A DNA stretch of 64,000 nucleotides from contig NZ_WHUV01000004.1 in assembly GCF_009380155.1 (NCBI RefSeq), forward strand, positions 186,001 through 250,000, written 5' to 3'. Below are positions 17,352 to 26,804 of the stretch, one piece after another. The notes below the pieces were generated by a model, which searched no databases, had not been told where the DNA came from, and saw only the letters and a list, made by a program, of their open reading frames with translations. The translations under genes and the position numbers were made by a program. The number at the start of each line of letters is the position of its first letter. Within the stretch, counting starts at the first letter, position 1. The DNA is from Pseudomonas piscis. GTDB taxonomy: Bacteria; Pseudomonadota; Gammaproteobacteria; Pseudomonadales; Pseudomonadaceae.

Positions 17352-20294
17352 ATGACAATTTCCGGGGGTCGTCGTATGTTGCTCGCCACCTTGATCCATC
17401 GTGCCAGCCTGCCCAGTCCACAGGTCACGGCGCAGCAGGCGCTGGAGTTGCTGCAGGCCCACTATGGGCTGTACGGCACCGTGCAGTCCCTGGGCAGCCA
17501 GCAGGACCTCAACTACCGCGTCGACACTGCCAATGGCCGTTTTGTCCTGAAGATCTGCCGTGGCGACTATGCCGCCCTGGAGTTGCAAGCCCAGCACGAG
17601 GGCCTCAGGCATTTGCGCCAATATCCCGGGCTACGGGTTCCCAGGGTCATCCCGGCCAGCAACGGCGAAGAACTGCTGACCCTGGAGATTGCCGGGCAAG
17701 CCCTGCATGTGCGCCTGCTCGACTATATAGACGGCCGCTCCCTGACCCACTTGCCGCACTTGGGGGTGGAACTGGTGGCCGGCCTGGGTCGGCTCTGCGG
17801 GCAGATGGACCTGGCCCTGGCGGATTTCCAGCACCCAGGACTGGAGCGCACCCTGCAATGGGACGCCCGGCATGCCCAGACCCTGACCGAACACCTGTTG
17901 CCGGTCATCGAGGATCCCCAGCAGCGTGCCCAGCTCGCCGCTGCCGCCCAGCGCGCCGAGCATCGCCTGCGCCCGCTGGTCGAGCAGTTGCCAGTGCAGG
18001 CGATCCACATGGATATCACCGATGACAACGTGGTCTGGCAGCGTGATGTGGCGCGCCACTGGCAGGTGCAGGGAGTGATCGACTTCGGCGACCTGGTCCG
18101 TACCTGGCGCATCACCGACCTGTCGGTGACCTGTGCCTCGCTGCTGCACCATGCCGAGGGCGATCCACTGCGCATCCTGCCGGCGATCCAGGCTTATCAC
18201 CGGGTCAATCCGCTGCAACGGGCGGAACTGCTGGCACTCTGGCCGCTGATCGTGGCCCGGGCCGCAGTGCTGGTGCTCAGTGGCGAGCAGCAGCTGGCTA
18301 TCGACCCGGACAACCAATACAGCCGCGCCAACTTGAACCATGAGTGGGAGATCTTCCGGGTCGCCGCCTCGGTGCCGTTCGAGCTGATGGAGGCGGCCAT
18401 TCTCAGCGCCGTCGGCCAGGCACTGCCGGCCATTGCCAGCGAAGGCTTCGTTCCGCTGTTGCCGAGCCTGGTGGGGCGTGAGTTCGCCCTGATCGACCTG
18501 GGGGTGCTCAGCCCGCATTTCGAGGCGGGCAACTGGGAGCAGCCAGGCATCGACGACCGCTTGCTGGCCGAAGCCGGGGCTGCCCATGGCCTGGCCGCCA
18601 GCCGCTACGGTCAGTACCGCTTGTCCCGGACCCAGCCCGACTGCGCGCACGAACCCCAGACCTGCCCGTTGCATGTGCAGTTGCAAGTGCCTGCGGGCAC
18701 AACGGTGGAGGCGCCGTTCGCCGGCGTCCTGCACGCGGCCGCGGATGGCTTGCTACGCCTGGACGGCCCGGGCTCGAGCCTGCGCCTGTGGGGCGTCGAG
18801 GCCTCGGTGCATGCAGGGGCGGCGCTGGTCAAGGGCCAGGTGCTGGGAGCAGTGGCCGCCGACGGCCGGCTCAAGGTCCAGCTCTGCCGCAGTGCCGAGC
18901 TCGCGCCGCCGATGTTCTGCAGCCCTTCATGGGCCCCGGCCTGGCAGGCCCTGTGTCCGTCGCCGGCAGCGCTGCTGGGGCTGGCCTGCGATGCCGAGCC
19001 GGAAATGGACGCCCAAGCCCTGCTGGCCCGGCGCGACGCCAGCTTTGCCCGTACCCAGAAGCATTATTACGTCGATCCGCCACGGATCGAGCGTGGCTGG
19101 CGCAACCACCTGATCGACATGCAGGGGCGTTCCTACCTGGACATGCTCAACAACGTCGCGGTGCTCGGTCATGGCCACCCGCGCATGGCCGCCGAGGCGG
19201 CGCGCCAGTGGTCGTTGCTCAATACCAACTCTCGCTTTCACTACGCGGCCATCGCCGAGTTTTCCGAGCGCCTGCTGGCCCTGGCCCCGGACTCCATGGA
19301 CCGGGTGTTCCTGGTCAACAGCGGCACCGAGGCCAACGACCTGGCGATCCGCCTGGCCTGGGCCTACAGCGGCGGCCGCGACATGCTCAGCGTGCTGGAG
19401 GCCTACCACGGCTGGTCGGTAGCCGCCGATGCGGTCTCCACCTCCATCGCCGACAACCCCCGGGCCCTGGACAGCCGTCCGGCCTGGGTCCATCCGGTGA
19501 CCGCGCCCAACACCTACCGCGGCCAATTCCGTGGCCCGGACACCACGGAACAGTACCTGCGCAGTGTCGACCAGCAACTGGCCAAGCTCGACGAGACGGG
19601 CCGCCAGCTGGCCGGTTTCATCTGCGAGCCGGTATATGGCAACGCCGGCGGCATCTCGTTGCCCCGGGGCTACTTGCACGAGGTCTACCAGCGGGTCCGG
19701 GAGCGGGGCGGGGTGTGCATCGCCGACGAGGTCCAGGTGGGTTATGGCCGCATGGGCGAATTCTTCTGGGGCTTCCAGGAGCAAGGCGTGGTGCCGGACA
19801 TCATCACCATGGCCAAGGGCATGGGTAACGGCCAGCCCCTGGGCGCGGTGATTACCCGGCGCGAGATCGCCGAGGCGCTGGAGGCCGAGGGGTACTTCTT
19901 CTCCTCGTCCGGCGGCAGCCCGGTCAGTTGCCGCATCGGCATCGCGGTGCTGGATGTGATGCGCGACGAAGGGCTCTGGGACAACGCGCGGGTAGTAGGC
20001 GAGCATTTCCGCCAGCGCCTGGAAGCGCTCAAGGAGCGGCATCCGCTGGTGGGCGCGGTGCATGGCTCGGGGTTCTACCTGGGCCTGGAGTTGATTCGCG
20101 ATCACCAGACCCTGGAACCGGCCACCGAGGAAACCGCCCTGCTCTGCGAGCGCTTGCGCGAGCTGGGGATCTTCATGCAGCCCACCGGCGACTATCTCAA
20201 CATCCTCAAGATCAAGCCGCCGATGGTAACCACCCGGCAGAGCGTCGATTTCTTTGTCGACATGCTGTCCAAGGTGCTCGACGAGGACCTCTAG
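17352..20294 (+). CDS. Fusion: APH-type kinase, beta-barrel middle domain, class-III aminotransferase-fold PLP enzyme
   Basis: A 980-residue three-part protein. Residues about 20-350 are an aminoglycoside-phosphotransferase-type small-molecule kinase with the catalytic HMDITDDN (H219-N226) and VIDFGD (about 241-246). Residues about 430-530 resemble an M23/lipoyl-like beta barrel (VPAGTTVEAPFAGVLHAA) without obvious HxH zinc ligands. Residues about 550-980 are a class-III PLP enzyme with VNSGTEAND, DEVQVGYG (D792) and MAKGMGNG (K822, Schiff-base lysine). The C-terminal part resembles ethanolamine-phosphate and phosphohydroxylysine phospholyases rather than classical transaminases. Kinase plus phospholyase suggests phosphorylation of an amino alcohol and then elimination; this is inference. 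It precedes aguBA but a hairpin intervenes. Alternative start at 17376. Confidence 0.8.
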   Translation: MTISGGRRMLLATLIHRASLPSPQVTAQQALELLQAHYGLYGTVQSLGSQQDLNYRVDTANGRFVLKICRGDYAALELQAQHEGLRHLRQYPGLRVPRVIPASNGEELLTLEIAGQALHVRLLDYIDGRSLTHLPHLGVELVAGLGRLCGQMDLALADFQHPGLERTLQWDARHAQTLTEHLLPVIEDPQQRAQLAAAAQRAEHRLRPLVEQLPVQAIHMDITDDNVVWQRDVARHWQVQGVIDFGDLVRTWRITDLSVTCASLLHHAEGDPLRILPAIQAYHRVNPLQRAELLALWPLIVARAAVLVLSGEQQLAIDPDNQYSRANLNHEWEIFRVAASVPFELMEAAILSAVGQALPAIASEGFVPLLPSLVGREFALIDLGVLSPHFEAGNWEQPGIDDRLLAEAGAAHGLAASRYGQYRLSRTQPDCAHEPQTCPLHVQLQVPAGTTVEAPFAGVLHAAADGLLRLDGPGSSLRLWGVEASVHAGAALVKGQVLGAVAADGRLKVQLCRSAELAPPMFCSPSWAPAWQALCPSPAALLGLACDAEPEMDAQALLARRDASFARTQKHYYVDPPRIERGWRNHLIDMQGRSYLDMLNNVAVLGHGHPRMAAEAARQWSLLNTNSRFHYAAIAEFSERLLALAPDSMDRVFLVNSGTEANDLAIRLAWAYSGGRDMLSVLEAYHGWSVAADAVSTSIADNPRALDSRPAWVHPVTAPNTYRGQFRGPDTTEQYLRSVDQQLAKLDETGRQLAGFICEPVYGNAGGISLPRGYLHEVYQRVRERGGVCIADEVQVGYGRMGEFFWGFQEQGVVPDIITMAKGMGNGQPLGAVITRREIAEALEAEGYFFSSSGGSPVSCRIGIAVLDVMRDEGLWDNARVVGEHFRQRLEALKERHPLVGAVHGSGFYLGLELIRDHQTLEPATEETALLCERLRELGIFMQPTGDYLNILKIKPPMVTTRQSVDFFVDMLSKVLDEDL

Positions 20295-20321
20295 GATCCT
20301 TGCCCATCCCGGTCCTTTCCT

Positions 20322-20370
20322 GGCCGGCCATCCGCCCGCAGCATCCTGCCTGCGGGAGAGGAGGCCGGCC
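20322..20370 (+). terminator. Long hairpin after the fusion gene
   Basis: Outer arms GGCCGGCC (20322-20329 and 20363-20370) and inner arms CCCGCAG / CTGCGGG (20335-20341 and 20350-20356) form a strong stem just past the stop codon. Only AAATGTTTTA follows, so termination efficiency is uncertain. It argues that aguBA has its own promoter. Confidence 0.5.
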
Positions 20371-20570
20371 AAATGTTTTATCCGCCGATTATGCGACTCA
20401 AAAAATCGATTTATATCTGTGTTTTATTAATTATTTATTTAACAGACTGATTTATAGGCTTCTAAAGTCGATTTTTATCGGATATAAAATGGCCGTTATC
20501 GGGCCCGCACTGCTGTGTCCTGCCCATTACCGTCGTCATCGACTGCGTCCATTCGTCCAGGAGTTGATCC
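20371..20570 (+). promoter_or_regulatory. AT-rich control region of aguBA
   Basis: About 110 bp (20380-20495) are strikingly AT-rich compared with the surrounding GC-rich DNA. They contain two TCGATTT(A/T)TAT-like segments (around 20407 and 20468) and a CTGT...ACAG dyad around 20418-20447. The position just before aguB fits a promoter with repressor or H-NS-like (MvaT) binding. No AguR gene is adjacent. Confidence 0.4.
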
Positions 20571-21449
<879 letters not shown>

Positions 21450-21454
21450 ACACT

Positions 21455-22561
21455 ATGAGTACTTTGCACAGCACGCCGCGCGCCGACGGTTTCTACATGC
21501 CGGCCGAGTGGGCCCCCCAGACCCAGGCCTGGATGATCTGGCCCGAGCGCCCGGACAACTGGCGCCTGGGCGGCAAGCCGGCCCAGGCGGCCCACGCCGC
21601 GGTGGCCAAGGCCATCGCCCGCTTCGAACCTGTGACCGTGGCAGTCTCCGCGGCTCAATATGAAAACGCCCGGGCGCGCCTGGACGTACCCAACATCCGT
21701 GTGGTGGAGATGTCCAGCGACGATGCCTGGGTCCGCGACACCGGCCCGACCTTCGTCATCAACGACGCCGGCGAAGTGCGTGGCGTGCACTGGGGCTTCA
21801 ACTCCTGGGGTGGCTTCGAGGGCGGCCTGTACGCGCCGTGGAACCGCGACGAGCAGGTAGCCAGCAAGGTGCTGGAGATCGAGCGTTGCCAGGAATACCG
21901 CACCGAAGGCTTCGTGCTCGAGGGTGGTTCGATCCACGTCGATGGCGAAGGCACCCTGATCACCACCGAGGAATGCCTGCTCAACCACAACCGCAATCCA
22001 CACCTGTCCCGCGAGCAGATCGAAGCAGTGTTGCGCGATCACCTGGCGGTGGAGCAGATCGTCTGGCTGCCCGATGGCCTGTACAACGACGAGACCGACG
22101 GCCATGTGGATAACTTCTGCTGCTACGTGCGCCCGGGTGAAGTGCTGCTGGCCTGGACCGACGACCCACAGGACCCGAACTATCCGCGTTGCCAGGCGGC
22201 CATGCAGGTCCTGGAAAACACCCGTGACGCCAAGGGACGCACCTTCAAGGTGCACAAGATGCCGATTCCCGGCCCGCTGTTCGCCACCGAAGAAGAGTGC
22301 GCCGGGGTCGATGTGGTGGCCGGCAGCCAGGAGCGCAACCCATCGGTGCGCCTGGCCGGTTCCTACGTGAACTTCCTGATCGTCAATGGCGGGATCATCG
22401 CCCCGAGTTTCGATGATCCGATGGACGCGCCAGCCAAGGCGATCCTGCAGCAATTGTTTCCCGAGCACGAAGTGGTGATGGTGCCTGGGCGCGAACTGTT
22501 ACTGGGCGGCGGCAATATCCACTGCCTTACCCAACAACAGCCCGCCCCGCGCCGGGTTTGA
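21455..22561 (+). CDS. aguA: Agmatine deiminase AguA
   Basis: A 368-residue guanidino-modifying enzyme of the PPAD fold that converts agmatine to N-carbamoylputrescine plus ammonia. Landmarks are MPAEWAPQTQAWMIWPERPDNW at the N terminus (first 20 residues of the mature fold), DDAWVRDTGPTF, ETDGHVDNFC and the nucleophile in GGGNIHCLTQQ (C357). Length and motifs are typical. Second gene of aguBA; followed by a strong terminator. A perfect DnaA box (22105-22113) occurs in the coding sequence by chance or design. Confidence 0.95.
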   Translation: MSTLHSTPRADGFYMPAEWAPQTQAWMIWPERPDNWRLGGKPAQAAHAAVAKAIARFEPVTVAVSAAQYENARARLDVPNIRVVEMSSDDAWVRDTGPTFVINDAGEVRGVHWGFNSWGGFEGGLYAPWNRDEQVASKVLEIERCQEYRTEGFVLEGGSIHVDGEGTLITTEECLLNHNRNPHLSREQIEAVLRDHLAVEQIVWLPDGLYNDETDGHVDNFCCYVRPGEVLLAWTDDPQDPNYPRCQAAMQVLENTRDAKGRTFKVHKMPIPGPLFATEEECAGVDVVAGSQERNPSVRLAGSYVNFLIVNGGIIAPSFDDPMDAPAKAILQQLFPEHEVVMVPGRELLLGGGNIHCLTQQQPAPRRV

Positions 22562-22632
22562 GTGCCGTTGTAACAGAACTTGTCGCCTGTTCGACGGCCT
22601 CGACCCCGGGCCTGCCCCGGGGTCTTCCAGCC

Positions 22633-22664
22633 AGCCCGCGGCCCAGATGGGCCGCGGGCTTTTT
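22633..22664 (+). terminator. Rho-independent terminator of aguBA
   Basis: A perfect 12-bp stem (AGCCCGCGGCCC / GGGCCGCGGGCT) with a 4-base loop and a T-rich tail, about 70 bp past the aguA stop. Confidence 0.85.
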
Positions 22665-22693
22665 CATGCCGCACATCGGCGCGCCAGGCACAT

Positions 22694-22709
22694 TGGCATA
22701 GCTCTTGTA
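22694..22709 (+). promoter_or_regulatory. Possible sigma-54 promoter
   Basis: TGGCATAGCTCTTGTA matches the -24/-12 consensus TGGCACG-N4-TTGCW at most positions with correct spacing, but the -12 GC is GT. It lies about 98 bp before the small gene at 22807. No nearby enhancer-like site was found. Confidence 0.25.
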
Positions 22710-22806
22710 TCTGCCTGGTAGTGATTCTGAGACATGTGGAACTCTGATGTTCTGTCATAAACCTTGGATAAGTTAGGCCGCTCAGAAACCGGGAGAGAGC
22801 GCTGGA

Positions 22807-23007
22807 ATGAATATGATCAGCGAGCGGGCATCGCATCCCTTGGCAATGAGCAATGAAGCGCTGCAAGTTCTGGTGCAATGGTTGAAATCCAATGGAACGC
22901 GTCAGATCAGGGAACCTGATCCGCGCCGGATCATCATTGAGCGTTACCCCGCTGGTTTGCTCAGCGAGGCGGAATTGCAAGCGTTGTGGGACGTGGTGAA
23001 AGGATAG
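22807..23007 (+). CDS. Small conserved-looking protein of unknown function
   Basis: A 66-residue cytoplasmic protein, not recognised. It has an acidic C-terminal helix (LLSEAELQALWDVVKG) and a central basic patch (GTRQIREPDPRRIIIERYP). There is no signal peptide or transmembrane segment. It is flanked by its own terminator (23027-23058) and preceded by 145 bp of non-coding DNA after the aguBA terminator, so it is a monocistronic unit. A GGGAGAG sequence lies a dozen bases before the ATG. The size and charge would suit a small regulatory or adaptor protein, but nothing specific can be said. Confidence 0.6.
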   Translation: MNMISERASHPLAMSNEALQVLVQWLKSNGTRQIREPDPRRIIIERYPAGLLSEAELQALWDVVKG

Positions 23008-23026
23008 AAAGACAAGGATCGTGAAA

Positions 23027-23058
23027 AAGCGCTGCCGGGATGGCAGCGCTTTTTTTTC
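23027..23058. terminator. Bidirectional rho-independent terminator
   Basis: AAGCGCTGCC / GGCAGCGCTT stem followed by eight T on the plus strand and preceded by five A, so it works for the small gene (plus) and the TonB receptor (minus). Confidence 0.88.
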
Positions 23059-23076
23059 GCCGATGATCCGGGTGGA

Positions 23077-25167
23077 TCAGAAGCTGTAGGTACCGGTGAC
23101 CACCAGGCTGCGCGGATCGCCCGGCTGGATCTGGGAAGCGCTGGTGGCGGAGCTGTAGTAGTCGCGGTTGGCGATGTTGTTCAGTGCCGCGCGTACATCC
23201 CAGTCCTTGTGCCGGTAGCCGGCCAGGGCATCCCAGCGGCCGTAGCCGGGGAGTACGAACTTGTTCTGCGGATCGGCATAGCGGTCGCCTACCAGGGTCA
23301 GGCCGGTCTCGGCATACCAGCCCAGTTCCGGCTTCCAGGTGACGAACAGGCTGGCATTGCGCTTGGCCACATCATTGACACGATTGCCCTGGTTGCCGTT
23401 GTCGTCCTTGACGATAGTCGCGTCCTGCAGGCCCATGCCGCCGCGCACATACCAGTTGCCGATCACATTGCCGGTGGCGGTGAGCTCGATGCCTCGCGAG
23501 CGCTGCAGGCCCGTCATCAGGTAGGTCCCCTTGTTCAGCGGATCCTCGGTGCGACGGTTGTACAACTCGATTTCGTACAGGGCCAGGGTGGTGCTCAGGC
23601 GCTCGTCGAGCCATTCGCTCTTGACCCCGATTTCCTTCTGCCGGGTCAGCTCCGGATCGGTCTGGTTGGTGTTGCCCTTGGCCCCCGGGGTGATGCCGAT
23701 GAGGCCGCCACCGACCGGGGCAAAGGATTTGCTCCAGGACGCGTAGAACGAGTGATCTTTCCAGGGGGTGTAGACCACGCCCACGCGCGGGCTGGTGCTG
23801 GTGCTGTCCTGCTTCTCCCGCAGGCCTGAAAGCCTGCTGGTGGTGTCCACTTCGAACCGGTCGAAGCGTGCGCCGGCCAGCAGTTGCCACTCATCGTTCA
23901 GGCGAATCTGGTCTTGCAGGTACAGGCCGGTGCTGTCGACCTGGGTCAGGTTGTTGCTGAACACTTTCATCGCGCCATTGTGCTGGGCACCTGGCGTGGA
24001 ACCACTCAATGGCACCGAGGGCACGCCCACTCCCTGGTTGAGCAGCGAGTGACGGCGCTGCTCGCCCATCTCCAGGCCCACCAGCAAGGTGTGTTCGATG
24101 TCGTAGGTCTGGACATGGCCTTCGAGCTCGACGGTGTTGTACAGGTTGCGGGTGCTCAGGTCCTGTTGCCAGCGCTGGCGGTCCACCAGGCCCGTCGCCG
24201 GTTTGTAGGTGGTCAGGTAGGTATTGTCGAAGTCACTCTCCAGCTTGAACAGGCTGAAGGTATGGCGCAGTTGCCACTGCTCGTTGAGCTCATAGTTCAG
24301 GCGCGAACGCAGCGATTGGGCGCGGTCGTTGATGTAGTCGCGCTGGGTATCGCCGTAGGTGGTCTTGCGGCTGACGTCGGCGGGGCGCCCGGTCAGCGGG
24401 TTGCCCGGGATGCCGCGATCCGGGGTGCGGTCGTAGCGGCTGTACTCGTACTGCACCAGCCAGTTCAGCTCCGGTGTCAGTTGCCAGCTCATCGAGGGGG
24501 CGAACAGTTGGCGGTGATTGCCGTCGATGCCATCGCGAAAGCTGTTCTTGTCCTCGTTGCCCAGGTTCAGGCGCAGGCTGATGTTGTCCGTCGGGTCGGC
24601 GCTGAGATCGGCGTACAGGCTGCGCAGGTCCTGGCTGCCGCCCTGGACTTCGACGCTGGAGCGGCGGCCGGCTTCGGGCAGCTTGCTCACCCGGTTGATG
24701 ATGCCGCCCTGGCTGCCACGGCCATAGAGCACTGCCGCAGGACCTTTGAGTACTTCGATCCGCTCGATGTTGTGCAGGTCGCGCACGTATTGGCTGTCGT
24801 CGCGGACACCATCCAGGTAGAAGTCGTTGCTGGCGTCGAAACCACGGATGCGCACGCTGTCGAAGCGGGTGTCGGCACCGCTGCTGACGTTGGGGATGCC
24901 ACTCAGGGCGCTGCCCAGGTCGTTGGTGCCGTAATCCCGCAGGTTGGCGGTCTTGACCGTGTCGATGGCCTGGGGCACGTAGCGTGCGGGAGTCGAAGTG
25001 CGGGTCGCGGTACTGACTTCCCTGACCCGCGGATCATCGGGGTCGGACTCTGCCTGGGCACGAATGGAAGTCGTCGGCAGGGTGGTACCGGCGGCGCAGG
25101 CGAAACCGGCGGCCAGCAGGGTGCAAAGTCCCAGGGACAGGGGAGTGAGGCGGAAATGGGCAGGCAT
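23077..25167 (-). CDS. TonB-dependent siderophore receptor
   Basis: A 696-residue outer-membrane receptor for ferric siderophores. A signal peptide ends near residue 26 (GFACA-AGTT). The plug domain (about 60-170) holds IPNVSSGADTRFDSVRIRGF and the DGVRDDSQYVRD and LKGPAAVLYGRGSQGGIINRVSK segments typical of the TonB siderophore-receptor family. A 22-strand barrel follows and ends in SLVVTGTYSF with the terminal Phe needed for outer-membrane assembly. It lacks the N-terminal signalling domain of FecA/FpvA, so it does not transmit a sigma/anti-sigma signal. The siderophore is unknown; no biosynthetic genes are adjacent. A weak Fur-box-like site lies upstream. Confidence 0.88.
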   Translation of the reverse strand: MPAHFRLTPLSLGLCTLLAAGFACAAGTTLPTTSIRAQAESDPDDPRVREVSTATRTSTPARYVPQAIDTVKTANLRDYGTNDLGSALSGIPNVSSGADTRFDSVRIRGFDASNDFYLDGVRDDSQYVRDLHNIERIEVLKGPAAVLYGRGSQGGIINRVSKLPEAGRRSSVEVQGGSQDLRSLYADLSADPTDNISLRLNLGNEDKNSFRDGIDGNHRQLFAPSMSWQLTPELNWLVQYEYSRYDRTPDRGIPGNPLTGRPADVSRKTTYGDTQRDYINDRAQSLRSRLNYELNEQWQLRHTFSLFKLESDFDNTYLTTYKPATGLVDRQRWQQDLSTRNLYNTVELEGHVQTYDIEHTLLVGLEMGEQRRHSLLNQGVGVPSVPLSGSTPGAQHNGAMKVFSNNLTQVDSTGLYLQDQIRLNDEWQLLAGARFDRFEVDTTSRLSGLREKQDSTSTSPRVGVVYTPWKDHSFYASWSKSFAPVGGGLIGITPGAKGNTNQTDPELTRQKEIGVKSEWLDERLSTTLALYEIELYNRRTEDPLNKGTYLMTGLQRSRGIELTATGNVIGNWYVRGGMGLQDATIVKDDNGNQGNRVNDVAKRNASLFVTWKPELGWYAETGLTLVGDRYADPQNKFVLPGYGRWDALAGYRHKDWDVRAALNNIANRDYYSSATSASQIQPGDPRSLVVTGTYSF

Positions 25168-25205
25168 TTTTGTCGCGCATCCGAGAGGGGGTGATTCGGG
25201 AAGGC

Positions 25206-25224
25206 GCGAATGGTAATGGTTGCT
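25206..25224 (-). promoter_or_regulatory. Possible Fur box of the siderophore receptor
   Basis: The AT-rich stretch around AATGGTAATGGTTGCTATTT, 39-57 bp before the receptor start, matches the 19-bp Fur consensus at about 11 positions by my hand alignment. It is located where a Fur operator is expected. Confidence 0.35.
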
Positions 25225-25453
25225 ATTTGCTTGTGTTAACTATTTGCTAAAACTCTTTCGCTTCTATTGTTTCTAATTATGTCAAAACTGTAACGGTTCA
25301 TCTCCTGGCATCCGCCTGTCCATTCATGGGCATCTAGCGGCGCGATTCGACCGGATCCTGAAACAGTCTGGAAGGCATTTCGAGGTTTTTCCCCTGGCCT
25401 TTGGGGCATAGGCTGCACCTGTCGAATTTTCAAGATCCTGCTGGAGCCCCCGT

Positions 25454-26149
25454 ATGTCCTCGGCCACCCTTCATTACATTCACGACCCCCTGTGTGGCTG
25501 GTGCTATGGCGCCAAGCCACTGGTCCAGGCCGCCCAGGCAGTGCTGCCGGTGGTGGCCCATGGTGGCGGCATGATGACCGGTCGCAACCGCCAGCCGGTA
25601 TCGCCGCAATTGCGCGACTACGTCATGCCCCATGATCGGCGCATTGCCGAGTACACCGGGCAGCCGTTCGGCGAGGCCTATTTCGAAGGTCTGTTGCGCG
25701 ATCACACGGCGGTCTTCGACTCGGCGCCGCCGATTGCTGCCGTACTGGCGGCCCAGGCCCTGGCTGGCCGAGGCCTGGAAATGCTCGGTCGGTTGCAAAC
25801 CGCCCACTACGTGGAGGGGCGGCGGATTGCCGAGCCTGAGGTGCTGCTGGAGCTGGCGCAAACCTTGGGTTTTTCCCGGGAAGCTTTTGCCACGGCTTTC
25901 GACCAGGCGCTGGCCCACGAGGTGGACGAACATATAAAGGCCAGCCGGGCACTGCTGTCCGAGGTTGGCGGCCAGGGCTTCCCGACCCTGGCCCTGGAGC
26001 GCGACGGGCGCTACCAGTTGCTCGACATCAGCCCCTGGCTGGGCAAGCCCGAGGCCTTCGCCCGATGGCTGCAGGATTCACTGGGCCTGGACAGCGGCGT
26101 GCGCGCCGGTGCGCTCCCAACCTGTGGCCTGGACGGTTGCACACCCTGA
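25454..26149 (+). CDS. DsbA-family thioredoxin-fold protein (cytoplasmic)
   Basis: A 231-residue thioredoxin-fold protein with an active-site CGWCYG near residues 14-19 and a DsbA-like helical insertion. The cis-proline loop is GGQGFPTLAL near 173-182. There is no signal peptide, so it is cytoplasmic, unlike true DsbA; relatives of this type include FrnE-like and isomerase-like DsbA proteins. The gene is divergent from the siderophore receptor across 286 bp. It is followed 27 bp later by a small NTF2-like gene, so both may be one transcript. Substrate unknown. Confidence 0.75.
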   Translation: MSSATLHYIHDPLCGWCYGAKPLVQAAQAVLPVVAHGGGMMTGRNRQPVSPQLRDYVMPHDRRIAEYTGQPFGEAYFEGLLRDHTAVFDSAPPIAAVLAAQALAGRGLEMLGRLQTAHYVEGRRIAEPEVLLELAQTLGFSREAFATAFDQALAHEVDEHIKASRALLSEVGGQGFPTLALERDGRYQLLDISPWLGKPEAFARWLQDSLGLDSGVRAGALPTCGLDGCTP

Positions 26150-26176
26150 ATTCACCTGAACCCAGTGGAGTCACCC

Positions 26177-26566
26177 ATGGATAACCTTGCGTTGATCAAA
26201 AGCACCTACGAAGGCGCCAACTCCCAGGAAAACGCGCGCAACACCGCGGCGGCCCTGGCCCCCGACGCGCGCTGGACCGAAGCGGCGGGCTTTCCCTATG
26301 CCGGTACCTACATCGGTTTCGAAGAAGTGCTGGAGCATGTCTTCAAGCGCCTTGGCAGCGAGTGGCAGGACTTCACCTTCAAGGTCGAGAACTATGTGGC
26401 CCAGGGCGACAAGGTCTTCGCCTATGGCAACTACCGGGGCATCTATAATGCCTCGGGCAAACCTATCGATGTGCGGGTAGCCCACCTGTGGACGCTAAAG
26501 GATGGCAAGGTGACTCATTTCGAGCAGTTCGTGGACAGTCATAGCGTGCAGCTGGCGATGCTCTAG
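26177..26566 (+). CDS. NTF2-like (SnoaL/ketosteroid-isomerase fold) protein
   Basis: A 129-residue protein with a cone-shaped NTF2-like fold, recognised by MDNLALIKSTYEGAN at the start, YIGFEEVLEHVFKRL, AYGNYRGIY and HLWTLKDGKVTHFEQFVDSH near the end. Relatives include polyketide cyclases, dehydratases and many proteins of unknown role. It starts 27 bp after the DsbA-like gene and probably shares its transcript, ending at the hairpin 26691-26723. No catalytic assignment is possible. Confidence 0.7.
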   Translation: MDNLALIKSTYEGANSQENARNTAAALAPDARWTEAAGFPYAGTYIGFEEVLEHVFKRLGSEWQDFTFKVENYVAQGDKVFAYGNYRGIYNASGKPIDVRVAHLWTLKDGKVTHFEQFVDSHSVQLAML

Positions 26567-26690
26567 CCCGCTATTCTTAGAACATTTTCAGCTATTTAAA
26601 GACGATTCACGAAATTGACACGTTGTTGAGGGCGCAGATAGGATTCGCCCCAACGCCTGTGGCTAAGAGCCATATTTCAGAATGATAAAA

Positions 26691-26723
26691 GTCCCGCCAC
26701 TATCCCATGTCGGCGGGCTTTTT
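26691..26723 (+). terminator. Rho-independent terminator
   Basis: CCCGCC / GGCGGG arms and a T5 tract downstream of the NTF2-like gene and before the porin gene. Confidence 0.6.
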
Positions 26724-26804
26724 GTTTCGACGGTAGAAGAGCGTTCAAGCGCCATAGCCGCACAAGCTCACAGCGCGTCATCAAACCGTAATAAGGAAAA
26801 TAAA

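Noticed and set aside
18927..20372. 481-codon minus-strand frame opposite the aminotransferase domain
   Set aside because: The plus strand carries all PLP-enzyme motifs.
23884..25194. 436-codon plus-strand frame opposite the TonB receptor
   Set aside because: Antisense to a complete receptor with plug and barrel.
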